Shown here: positions 17,148 through 24,406 of the stretch, one piece after another
Layout of the letters: each line of letters opens with the position of its first letter
How positions within the stretch are numbered: position 1 is the first letter of the stretch
From: Brachybacterium sp. EE-P12
GTDB taxonomy: Bacteria > Actinomycetota > Actinomycetes > Actinomycetales > Dermabacteraceae
Direction: 5' to 3'
Length of the DNA stretch: 64,000 nt
Assembly (NCBI RefSeq): GCF_003711805.1
Contig: NZ_QXCP01000004.1
Location: forward strand, 1-64,000
Made by a program: the position numbers and the translations under genes
Notes under the pieces: model-generated
What the model was told of the DNA's origin: nothing
Databases searched by the model: none
The model's input: the letters and a program-made list of their open reading frames with translations, nothing else

Positions 17148-18536
17148 ATGACAACGACGTTCGTGAAGAACCCCAAGATCACCCTCATCGGCGCCGGCGG
17201 GTTCGTGTTCCCGTTCCGGCTCATCGGCGACATCCTCTCCTTTCCCGCGCTGCGCGAGGCGACCCTGACGCTGATGGACGTGAACCCCGACAAGCTCGGC
17301 CCTGTCGCGAGTGCGACCCGCGAACTCGTCGCCCACCACGGCTTCGGCGCGACTGTCGAGGAGACCACCGACCGCCGCGCGGCACTCGACGGCGCCGACA
17401 TCGTCATCATCACCTTCCAGGTGGGCGGGGTGGAGTCCTACCGCTACGACGTCGAGATCCCGCGGAAGTACGGGATCGACCAGACCGTCGGCGACACCGT
17501 CGGCCCCGGCGGCGTGTTCCGCTTCCTGCGCTCGGTGGCTGCCTACGACGAGATCGCGGCCGACGCCCTCGAGGTCTGCCCGGACGCCACCTTCATCAAC
17601 TACGCCAACCCCATGGCGATGGCGACGGCCTATCTCAACGCGAAGGGCCTGCGCACCGTGGGGCTGTGCCACAGCGTGCAGGGCACCACCCGCATGCTCG
17701 CCCGCACCCTCGATGTGCCCTACGACGAGATCTCCTACCGCTGCGCCGGCATCAACCACCAGGCCTGGATCCTCGAATTCATGCATGGTCAGGAGGACCT
17801 CTACCCGCGCCTGCGCGAGGTCATGGCCGAGCGGCACCAGCGCGGCCGCGGCGCCGCGGACCTCGCGGGCGATGACGGCGACCACTCCGAGGCGGCCGAC
17901 GCGGCCAGTACCTACGAGGGTGGCAACGAGCAGGTGCGCACCGCGATCATGAACGCCTTCGGCTACTTCCAGACCGAGTCCAGCCACCATGCCTCGGAAT
18001 ACCTGCCCTACTTCCGCAAGACCCCCGAGCTGGTCCAGGAGTACATCCCCGAGCGCTGGGACTACTTCGAGATCTGCGCCGCCCACGACGACCAGGGCGA
18101 CATCGACACCCAGCTCGAACGGCTCAAGGCCGAGCTCGCCCCCAGCGTCGAGTTCGGCGCGAGCATCGTGAACTCGATCGTCACCGGCACCCCGACGGTG
18201 ATCCACGGCAACGTCCCCAACGCCGGCGCGCTGATCACGAACCTCCCGGACGACGCCTGCGTCGAGGTGCCCTGCCTGGTCGATGCCCGCGGCGTCCAGC
18301 CCACCGCGATCGGGGAGCTGCCCCCGCAGCTCGCCGCGCTGAACCGCACCAATGTCAACGTCCAGACCCTCGCCGTGCGCGCGGCGCTCGAGGGCGATCT
18401 CGAGAACGTGTTCCACGCCGTGGCGCTGGATCCGCTGACCGCCGCGCTGCTCACCCTCGAGGACGCCCGGGCGATGACCGAGGAGCTGCTGGCCGCGCAT
18501 GCGGATCGGCTGCCGGAGCGGCTGCGGGAGGGATGA
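17148..18536 (+). CDS. melA: GH4 alpha-galactosidase (MelA-like)
   Basis: Hydrolyses alpha-galactosides such as melibiose by the NAD+- and Mn2+-dependent redox mechanism of glycoside hydrolase family 4. The 462-residue sequence has the N-terminal dinucleotide fold (KITLIGAGGFVFPFRLIGDI), the NP loop in INYANPMAMAT, the metal-binding Cys in GLCHSVQGTT, the metal His in AGINHQAWILEF, and NVPNAGALITNLPDDACVEV near the end. The CHSVQGT signature separates alpha-galactosidases from the 6-phospho-glycosidases of GH4. It lies divergent from an AraC regulator, with a hairpin terminator after it. No sugar transporter is adjacent, so uptake must be encoded elsewhere. Confidence 0.9.
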   Translation: MTTTFVKNPKITLIGAGGFVFPFRLIGDILSFPALREATLTLMDVNPDKLGPVASATRELVAHHGFGATVEETTDRRAALDGADIVIITFQVGGVESYRYDVEIPRKYGIDQTVGDTVGPGGVFRFLRSVAAYDEIAADALEVCPDATFINYANPMAMATAYLNAKGLRTVGLCHSVQGTTRMLARTLDVPYDEISYRCAGINHQAWILEFMHGQEDLYPRLREVMAERHQRGRGAADLAGDDGDHSEAADAASTYEGGNEQVRTAIMNAFGYFQTESSHHASEYLPYFRKTPELVQEYIPERWDYFEICAAHDDQGDIDTQLERLKAELAPSVEFGASIVNSIVTGTPTVIHGNVPNAGALITNLPDDACVEVPCLVDARGVQPTAIGELPPQLAALNRTNVNVQTLAVRAALEGDLENVFHAVALDPLTAALLTLEDARAMTEELLAAHADRLPERLREG

Positions 18537-18544
18537 GAGCGGGA

Positions 18545-18576
18545 GATGGGCGGGCGCTACGGGGCGCTCGCCCATC
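18545..18576. terminator. Hairpin terminator between convergent genes
   Basis: GATGGGCGGGCGC (18545-18557) pairs with GCGCTCGCCCATC (18564-18576) at 12 of 13 positions around a 6-nt loop. It lies between the alpha-galactosidase gene and the convergent antitoxin gene; there is no T-tract. Confidence 0.6.
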
Positions 18577-18595
18577 GTGCTCGGTCATCGGGTCG

Positions 18596-18910
18596 TCAGG
18601 CGACCTGGATGCGCGCGTCGCCTGTCACGAATTCCAGAGAGAGCCCGCCGCCGACGGCCTCGAGATAGCCCCGGATCGTCCCGACCTTGGTGTTCTCCAG
18701 GTCCCCGTGCTCGATCTTCGAGACCTGGCGCTGGCTGACTCCGATGAGCTCGGCAAGCTGCTGCTGGGTGAGCCCGGCAGCCTCTCGCAGCTCGCGCAGC
18801 CGGTGGGCGCGGACGTCTGCGAGCATCCGTTCCTTGTGCTCGTCGACCTTCGCCCGATCCACCGGGGTGTCGGCGAGGAAGTCCTTGAGGGACATCGACA
18901 TCTTGTTCAC
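18596..18910 (-). CDS. XRE-family HTH antitoxin (HigA-like)
   Basis: A 104-residue antitoxin. The XRE/Cro helix-turn-helix spans about residues 36-90: LRELREAAGLTQQQLAELIG, VSQRQVSKIEHGDLENTKV and TIRGYLEAVGG. The N-terminal 35 residues form a Lys/Asp/Glu-rich helix likely to bind the toxin. It overlaps the toxin stop by 4 nt, and the toxin gene comes first, the order found in higBA-type loci. It is expected to bind the palindrome in the promoter upstream of the toxin. Confidence 0.82.
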   Translation of the reverse strand: MNKMSMSLKDFLADTPVDRAKVDEHKERMLADVRAHRLRELREAAGLTQQQLAELIGVSQRQVSKIEHGDLENTKVGTIRGYLEAVGGGLSLEFVTGDARIQVA

Positions 18911-19257
18911 TCTCCTTCCAGCATGCGCAGATGGTCGTCGAATAGATCATCGGCGAGCGGGATGTTCTTCCGGTACCAGCTCTTCCAGTTGCCCGACTTG
19001 TCACCTGCGACCAGGAGGACCGCCTGCCGGGCTGGGTCGAAGGCGAAGAGGATGCGGAGCTCGCTCCTGCCCGATGAGCCCGGTCTCAGCTCCTTCATCC
19101 TCCGGTGCCGTGAGCCGGACACCGTATCCACCAGCGGACGCCCCAGCTGGGGGCCGTGCTCCTCGAGCAGCTCGACCGCTGCGACGACCTGTTCGCGGGA
19201 GTCGTCGTCCAGTGCCCGCAGCCAGTCGACGATCGGTGCGATGTCCACCTGCCACAT
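18907..19257 (-). CDS. RelE/HigB-type (Gp49-like) mRNA interferase toxin
   Basis: A 116-residue toxin of the phage-derived Gp49/HigB family, which cuts mRNA on the ribosome. Diagnostic parts are MKELRPGSSGRSELRILFAF with the conserved Lys-Glu-Leu-Arg, LLVAGDKSGNWKSWYRKNIP, and the basic RHRRM. I chose the ATG at 19257. It coincides with the predicted transcription start of a promoter just upstream, so the mRNA may be leaderless. The antitoxin gene overlaps its end by 4 nt. Confidence 0.82.
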   Translation of the reverse strand: MWQVDIAPIVDWLRALDDDSREQVVAAVELLEEHGPQLGRPLVDTVSGSRHRRMKELRPGSSGRSELRILFAFDPARQAVLLVAGDKSGNWKSWYRKNIPLADDLFDDHLRMLEGE

Positions 19258-19263
19258 CTCACC

Positions 19264-19292
19264 ACTGTAGAACCTGCAGGTTCTGGGCGCAA
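19264..19292 (-). promoter_or_regulatory. Promoter and operator of the toxin-antitoxin locus
   Basis: Read on the minus strand, TTGCGC (19292-19287), 17 nt, TACAGT (19269-19264) precedes the toxin ATG by 6 nt, so transcription should begin at or next to the A of ATG. A perfect 16-bp palindrome, AGAACCTGCAGGTTCT (19269-19284), fills the spacer. It is placed to let the antitoxin block polymerase. Confidence 0.65.
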
Positions 19293-19379
19293 GGCGTGAG
19301 AGGTGTAAGCAACCTGTTCCCTGACGGCTCCGACGCTTCTCGGCAGCGGCTGATACGGCCCGCGCCCCCGGCGCGTCCC

Positions 19380-20279
19380 TCACCCCTGCACGAGCTCCCG
19401 CCGTGCCGTCGTCAGCACCGCGCCCGTCAGCGCCTCGAGCAAGGCCGACGGTGTCCTCGCCACCTGCCAGAACAGTGCGGCGGTGGCGGGCTCGCCGCCG
19501 AGCGGCACCAGCTTCCCGTTCGCCAGCTGCGGCTCCGCCTGCATGGTCAGCAGCATCCCCCAGCCGAGCCCGGCCACCACCGCGTCGGCCAGCTCGTGGG
19601 TGGAGGGGACCAGATGGCGAGGGGCGCTCGCCGGGTCGACGCCCTGGCGGCGCAGCCAGGCGGCCTGGAGGTCGTCGTGCGGGTCATAGTCGATCCGCGG
19701 GGCGCGGGCCAGCGCCTCGGGGCCGACGGGGCCCGTCGTGCTCCCGGTCCAGCGCTCGCACCAGGCCGGGGCGGCCACCGCGACGTAGGCGATGCTGCCC
19801 AGCGGCAGCGAGCGGTACCCGGGCGGGGCCGTCGACGCGGAGGTCACCGCCGCCATGGCGGCGCCGCTGAGGAGCAGGCGCGCGGTCTCGTCCTGGTCCT
19901 CGCGCTGCAGCTCCAGCTGGGCGTCGTTGGACCGGCCGAACTCCGCGAGCGCCGTCATGAACCAGGTGGCCAGCGAGTCCGAGTTCACCGCGATCCCGAT
20001 CCGGGGATGCGCGCCCTGCGCATCGAGCCCGAGCTCCGCCCCGGCCTCCTGCTCGAGCAGGGCATGGCCGCGGGCGAAGCGCACCACCACCTCGCCGGGC
20101 GGGGTGAGCCGCACCGGCCTCGCGCGCACCAGCAGACGCTGACCCAGCTGCTGCTCGAGCTGCTTGATCCGCTGGCTCACCGCCGACGGGGTCATGCGCT
20201 GGCGCCGCGCGGCGGCCTCGAGCGTGCCCGACTCCGCGACGAGGCGGAGCGTCTCGGCGAGTGAGGGATCGATGCGCAT
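19380..20279 (-). CDS. LysR-family regulator, ArgP/LysG type
   Basis: A 299-residue LysR regulator. The winged helix occupies residues 5-62 (TLEAAARRQRMTPSAVSQRI, KQLEQQLGQRLLVRARPVRL), followed by the periplasmic-binding-like effector domain (IGIAVNSDSLATWFMTALAE, a typical ArgP/LysG opening). It is divergent from a LysE-type exporter, the classical lysG-lysE arrangement in actinobacteria, in which the regulator senses excess Lys/Arg and switches on export. The 85-bp gap contains GATGAAG...CTTCATC inverted repeats and AAGCTTC, probable binding sites. Confidence 0.88.
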   Translation of the reverse strand: MRIDPSLAETLRLVAESGTLEAAARRQRMTPSAVSQRIKQLEQQLGQRLLVRARPVRLTPPGEVVVRFARGHALLEQEAGAELGLDAQGAHPRIGIAVNSDSLATWFMTALAEFGRSNDAQLELQREDQDETARLLLSGAAMAAVTSASTAPPGYRSLPLGSIAYVAVAAPAWCERWTGSTTGPVGPEALARAPRIDYDPHDDLQAAWLRRQGVDPASAPRHLVPSTHELADAVVAGLGWGMLLTMQAEPQLANGKLVPLGGEPATAALFWQVARTPSALLEALTGAVLTTARRELVQG

Positions 20280-20364
20280 GCCCGAATGCTAGATGAAGCC
20301 CAGCTTCAGGTGATGAAGGAAGCTTCGCTGGTGCTTCATCGTCGGCGGCTCTAGCGTCGATCCG

Positions 20365-20982
20365 GTGAGCATCGCACTGCACGGCCTCCTCGCCGGCCTC
20401 TCCCTGATCATCGCCATCGGCTCGCAGAACGTGTTCGTGCTGCGCCAGGGCATCCGACGCGAGCACGTGCTCGCCGTGGTGACGGTGTGCATCGCCTCCG
20501 ACGTCGTGCTCATCTCCGCCGGGGCCGGCGGGCTCGGCGCTCTGGTCCAGGCGGCGCCGGAGGTGGTCGGCACGGCCCGCTGGGCGGGCGTCGCCTTCCT
20601 GCTCGGCTACGCGGCGCTCGCCGCACGTCGGGCGGTGCGGGGCGGCGAGTCGCTGGAGGGTGAGGGGTCCGGGCGCTCCGGGGCGGGCCGGGGGAGCGGC
20701 CTCGGGGCCGTGATCGCCACGACCCTCGCGATCACCTGGCTGAACCCGCACGTCTACCTCGACACGGTGCTGCTGCTCGGCTCCATCGCCTCCACGTACG
20801 GCACCCGGGCCTGGCTGTTCGTGCTCGGGGCGCTGGTGGGTAGCGTGCTGTGGTTCTCGGTGCTCGGAATCGGCGCGCGGCACCTGGGGAGGTTCCTCTC
20901 CGGCGCGTGGTCGTGGCGGGTGCTCGACGGCGTGGTCGCCGGGACGATGGTGGTCGTGGCGGGGATGCTGGTGGTGGGGTGA
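20365..20982 (+). CDS. LysE/ArgO-family basic amino acid exporter
   Basis: Exports lysine, arginine or related amino acids. The 205-residue product has about six membrane segments with the family landmarks LIIAIGSQNVFVLRQGI near the start and ATTLAITWLNPHVYLDTVLL in the middle. A Gly/Ser/Arg-rich cytoplasmic loop (about residues 93-115) separates the two halves. It starts at GTG 20365 and is controlled, by analogy, by the divergent LysG-type regulator. Confidence 0.9.
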   Translation: MSIALHGLLAGLSLIIAIGSQNVFVLRQGIRREHVLAVVTVCIASDVVLISAGAGGLGALVQAAPEVVGTARWAGVAFLLGYAALAARRAVRGGESLEGEGSGRSGAGRGSGLGAVIATTLAITWLNPHVYLDTVLLLGSIASTYGTRAWLFVLGALVGSVLWFSVLGIGARHLGRFLSGAWSWRVLDGVVAGTMVVVAGMLVVG

Positions 20983-21093
20983 GCAGTGTCCCGCTGCTCG
21001 TCGTCGCTCCCTGAGATCGCGGGAGAGCGCCCGACGCGAGGAGGGGCTCGGAGAGCAGAGGGGGAACGCTCAGCACTGCACCGAGAAGGCGCT

Positions 21094-21260
21094 GTCCTAT
21101 AGGGCGATGGTCCGCAAGCGCACGAGGTGACACGACCGACTTGCAGGGAGATGCTTCGATCCGTGCAGGGTACGGCGGAGAGAGTGCTCGAAGGCCTGTG
21201 CCGAGAGGCAACCGATTTCCTGAGAAGGCCCTTGACTTCCTATAGGACGTAGATCACTAT
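21094..21260 (+). promoter_or_regulatory. Promoter with paired CCTATAGG operators
   Basis: TTGACT (21232-21237), 17 nt, CACTAT (21255-21260) is a plausible promoter for the MFS-gluconolactonase pair. The palindrome TCCTATAGGA (21238-21247) fills its spacer, and CCTATAGG occurs again at 21096-21103, 143 bp upstream. Such paired sites suit a repressor that loops DNA or spreads. No regulator gene is adjacent. The rest of the 20983-21311 gap shows no gene. Confidence 0.5.
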
Positions 21261-21311
21261 CGATCTTCAGCGCGCTCGGCGCGATGGCACACAGGATGCG
21301 AAGGAGCTCCA

Positions 21312-22679
21312 GTGGCACACGGTGCAAGCCCTCAGAATCCCCGAGGAGCACGAGGCGACATCCCGGTCGACGCCGGGGTGAACCCCGGGACCCGCCATCT
21401 CCTGCCGCGCGCCCCCGCCATCTCCTGGTGGATGCTGCTGCTGACCACCATCGCGATCCTGATGACTTCGGTGGACCATCAGATCCTCCCGGCGGTGCTC
21501 CCGCAGGTCTCCGAGCAGTACGGGCTGGACGCCCAGCAGGCAGGGCTGATCAACTCCGTCTACTTCGCAGGTCTCGTCGGGGGCGGGCTGATCTTCGGCT
21601 ACGTCTCGGACCGTATCGGCACCGGCTACCGCCGCTCCTGGACCTGGAACGTCGCGATGCTGTTCGCGGTGATCGGCGGCGCGCTCACCTTCGGCCTCGC
21701 CGGAAGCTTCCTCGCCTTCCTGCTGCTGCGCATCCCCATGGGGATCAGCCGCGGCGGATCCGAGCCGGTGAACGTCGCGATCGTCGCCGAATGGTGGCCC
21801 AAGGAGCACCGCGGCTTCGCCGTCGGCGTCCACCACACCGGCTTCCCGTTGGGACAGTTCCTGGCGGGAGCGCTCATCGCCGTGGTGCTCGGCTCGGCCC
21901 ACTGGAGCGCCGCGTTCCTGGTGATCCCGATGCTCGGCATCCCGATCATCATCGGCCAGGCCTTCCTGGGCCGGAAGAAGCACCAGGCGACCCTGTATCG
22001 CAAGATCGAGGAGATGGACAAGACGCCTCCGCTGGAGGAGCTGTCCATCCAGAACCGCGCCGGGTTCTGGGGCCCTGTGAAGGAGGCTCTGCAGCACGCG
22101 AACGTCCGCTGGGCCGTCGTGCTGTGCTTCCTGTTCCTGTGGGGCGAGGCCGGTGTCGTCACGTTCCTGACCACGCAGCTGATGGGCATGGGGATGGAGG
22201 TCTCCGACGCGATCCTGGTCTCCGGTGCCTCAGGCCTGACCGGGTGGATCGGCCAGGTGGTGTGGGGAACGCTCTCCGACCGGCTGGGCCGGAAGTTCTC
22301 CATCGCCTTCCTCATCATCGGATGGGTGACGAGCCTGATCGCGATGATCTTCATCCACGACCTCGTGACCGCCTGGATCATCCTGCTGTTCTGGGGACTG
22401 TTCCGCAACGCCCCGTTCCCCGTCGTCTACGCGCTGCTGGTCGACTCGGTGCCGCGCGCCGCCGGGACAGCGCTGGGGATCATGATCGGCGTGGCGCTGG
22501 GCGTCTCCGGGATCTTCGCCTCGGCCGTCTCGGGCGTGGTCATCACCCAGCTCGGCTTCACCTGGCACTACGTGATCCTCGCGCTGATCTGCCTGATCGG
22601 GTTCATCCCCCTGGCACGCATCACGGAGACGGTGCGCACCGCCCGACGGGATCTGCCGGACGCTCCTGCCACCACCTGA
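21312..22679 (+). CDS. MFS transporter, probable organic/sugar acid importer
   Basis: A 455-residue major facilitator with about 12 membrane segments. LIFGYVSDRIGTGYRRS is the family loop 2-3 motif, and EWWPKEHRGFAVGVHHTGFP with RIPMGISRGGSEP resembles anion:cation symporter-type sugar-acid carriers. The GTG at 21312 has AAGGAG 8 nt upstream. It is followed after 51 nt by a gluconolactonase-like gene on the same strand; together they suggest uptake and hydrolysis of an aldonolactone or related compound. A 35-residue hydrophilic N-terminus precedes the first helix. Substrate is inferred from the neighbour only. Confidence 0.82.
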   Translation: MAHGASPQNPRGARGDIPVDAGVNPGTRHLLPRAPAISWWMLLLTTIAILMTSVDHQILPAVLPQVSEQYGLDAQQAGLINSVYFAGLVGGGLIFGYVSDRIGTGYRRSWTWNVAMLFAVIGGALTFGLAGSFLAFLLLRIPMGISRGGSEPVNVAIVAEWWPKEHRGFAVGVHHTGFPLGQFLAGALIAVVLGSAHWSAAFLVIPMLGIPIIIGQAFLGRKKHQATLYRKIEEMDKTPPLEELSIQNRAGFWGPVKEALQHANVRWAVVLCFLFLWGEAGVVTFLTTQLMGMGMEVSDAILVSGASGLTGWIGQVVWGTLSDRLGRKFSIAFLIIGWVTSLIAMIFIHDLVTAWIILLFWGLFRNAPFPVVYALLVDSVPRAAGTALGIMIGVALGVSGIFASAVSGVVITQLGFTWHYVILALICLIGFIPLARITETVRTARRDLPDAPATT

Positions 22680-22730
22680 ACCGAGCTGTCATCGCACCGA
22701 TGACGAGACGATGAACAGAGAGGACTGCAC

Positions 22731-23675
22731 ATGACCATCTCCCGCCTCCTCGCCCCGGGCGCCCGCCTCGAGAAGGTCGCGAGCGGCTTCACCTGGCTCG
22801 AGGGCCCGGCCTGGATCCCCGCCCGCGGCGTGCTGCGCGTCAGCGACATCCCCGGCAACCGCGTCATCGAGTACTCCGAGGCCGACGGCGCCGTCACCGA
22901 GGTCAGCGCCGACGCGGAGTTCACCAACGGGCGCACCCTCGCCCGCGACGGCTCCGTGATCGAGTGCTCCCACGGCCGACGGGCTGTGCAGATCGACCGG
23001 GCCGCCTCCGAACCCGGCGCCGCCTACGCCCCCGAGGTCCTGGTGGACCGTTTCGGCGAGGTCCGGCTGAACTCCCCGAACGACGTGGTCGAGAAGTCCG
23101 ACGGCACGATCTGGTTCACCGACCCGTCTTACGGGATCAAGCGGCCCGTGGAGGGGCATGCCGGCGAGGAGGAGTACGGGGACCGCTACGTGTTCCGCGT
23201 CGATCCGGCCGACGGGTCGCTGACCCCTGTGGTCATCGACGTGGAGGCGCCCAATGGGATCGCCTTCTCCCCGGACGAGTCGGTGCTGTACGTCTCGGAC
23301 TCCTCGCTCTCCCCGGCCGATGAGCAGAACCCGCCGCCAGGGCGCCCCCGCGGGCATTCGATCCATGCCTATGACGTGGTCGAGGGTCGTCACGCGAAGA
23401 ACGGCCGCGAGCTGGTCGAGGTCAGTCCCGGCCTGCCCGACGGCTTCCGCGTGGACAGCGAGGGGAACCTCTGGTCCTCCTCGCTCTCCGGCATCCAGGT
23501 GTTCACCCCGGCCGGGGAGAAGCTCGGGGAGATCCCGGTGCCGGAGAAGATCGCGAACTGCACCTTCGGCGGTGCCGACGGCAGCACGCTCTATATCTGC
23601 GCGAGCACGAGCATCTACCGGATCCGCACCCGGGCACGGGACGCGGCGGCGGATCGGTGGCCGGGCGCGCGCTGA
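22731..23675 (+). CDS. SMP-30/gluconolactonase-family lactone hydrolase
   Basis: Six-bladed propeller enzyme of 314 residues that opens sugar lactones using one divalent metal. Family motifs: FTWLEGPAWIP with the metal Glu, TFTNGRTLARDG-like strand (AEFTNGRTLARDG), RLNSPNDVVEKSDGTIWFTD containing the conserved Asn-Asp, EAPNGIAFSPDESVLYVSD with the metal Asn, and PDGFRVDSEGNLWSS with the catalytic Asp. GAGAGGA lies upstream of the ATG. It is paired with an MFS carrier under a promoter with CCTATAGG operators. Confidence 0.9.
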   Translation: MTISRLLAPGARLEKVASGFTWLEGPAWIPARGVLRVSDIPGNRVIEYSEADGAVTEVSADAEFTNGRTLARDGSVIECSHGRRAVQIDRAASEPGAAYAPEVLVDRFGEVRLNSPNDVVEKSDGTIWFTDPSYGIKRPVEGHAGEEEYGDRYVFRVDPADGSLTPVVIDVEAPNGIAFSPDESVLYVSDSSLSPADEQNPPPGRPRGHSIHAYDVVEGRHAKNGRELVEVSPGLPDGFRVDSEGNLWSSSLSGIQVFTPAGEKLGEIPVPEKIANCTFGGADGSTLYICASTSIYRIRTRARDAAADRWPGAR

Positions 23676-23779
23676 GGAGCTCGGGCGGTCCTCCGGAACG
23701 GCCCCGCGCTCCGGTGCCCGTGAACTAGGGTGCGGACACTCGCTGATCGTGCGACGCCGCACTGCTGAGAGGACCCGCC

Positions 23780-24175
23780 ATGACCGAGCACGAGAACCCT
23801 GATCCCCAGGCCGACGCCGATGCCGTCGAGGTGCGTGAGGACCCCGACCGTCACCGCTTCGACATCCTCGTCGGGGGTCGCCAGGCCGGCTTCTCGCTGT
23901 ACACCTCCGTGAGCGAGGACGACGCTGACCAGCGGATCTTCTACCACACCGTCATCGACGACGACTTCGGCGGGAGGGGGCTGGCAGGAGTGCTCACTCG
24001 TGGCGCGCTCGCGGCGACGGTCGAGCAGGGGCTCCGGATAGTGCCCGTCTGCCCGTACGTCGCACGCTGGCTGCGCGGCCACGACGACGTCGAGGGCTCC
24101 GTGGACCGGGTGCGGCCCGAGCACCTCGAGGCGGTGCGTCGGGCGAACGCGGAGGCCGACGGGACGGCCTCGTGA
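23780..24175 (+). CDS. GNAT-type N-acetyltransferase (YjdJ-like)
   Basis: A 131-residue protein of the small GNAT_YjdJ family. The core is RHRFDILVGGRQAGFSLYTS, then the strand FYHTVIDDDFGGRGLAGVLT, where DDDFGGRGLAG is the shortened acetyl-CoA pyrophosphate loop of this family. The closing RIVPVCPYVARWLRGH is also diagnostic. These proteins are about 100 residues; this one has an acidic N-terminal tail of about 20. The acceptor is unknown. GAGAGGACC precedes the ATG. Confidence 0.85.
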   Translation: MTEHENPDPQADADAVEVREDPDRHRFDILVGGRQAGFSLYTSVSEDDADQRIFYHTVIDDDFGGRGLAGVLTRGALAATVEQGLRIVPVCPYVARWLRGHDDVEGSVDRVRPEHLEAVRRANAEADGTAS

Positions 24176-24187
24176 GGTGAGGTGTCG

Positions 24188-24264
24188 TCTGCACAAAGGG
24201 GCGTCAGGGAGCACAGCGAGGAGCTGAGCTCCAGCGCGTGCCGCAGGACGCCCCATTCTGCAGG
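24188..24264. repeat. 77-bp dispersed hairpin element, copy 2
   Basis: Same length and layout as the element at 1879-1955: TCTGCA, AGGGGCGTC arm, central GGAGCTGAGCTCC palindrome, GTGCCGC, GGACGCCCC, ATTCTGCAG. Of 77 positions 60 agree without gaps. The outer 8-bp arms and the central palindrome still pair, but the intermediate stem is partly mismatched here. It lies 12 nt after the GNAT stop codon. Confidence 0.7.
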
Positions 24265-24406
24265 CCTGATCCGCCGCCCTCGCCCCCGCTGTCCCCGAAA
24301 CTGCCGTCCGTGCCACGCTTCGAGGTGACTACCCTGGTCGAGGGCCGACGACGACCCCGGGCACCGCCGCGTGCTCGAAGCACCCGAGGCGAAGGAGCAG
24401 CCGGAC

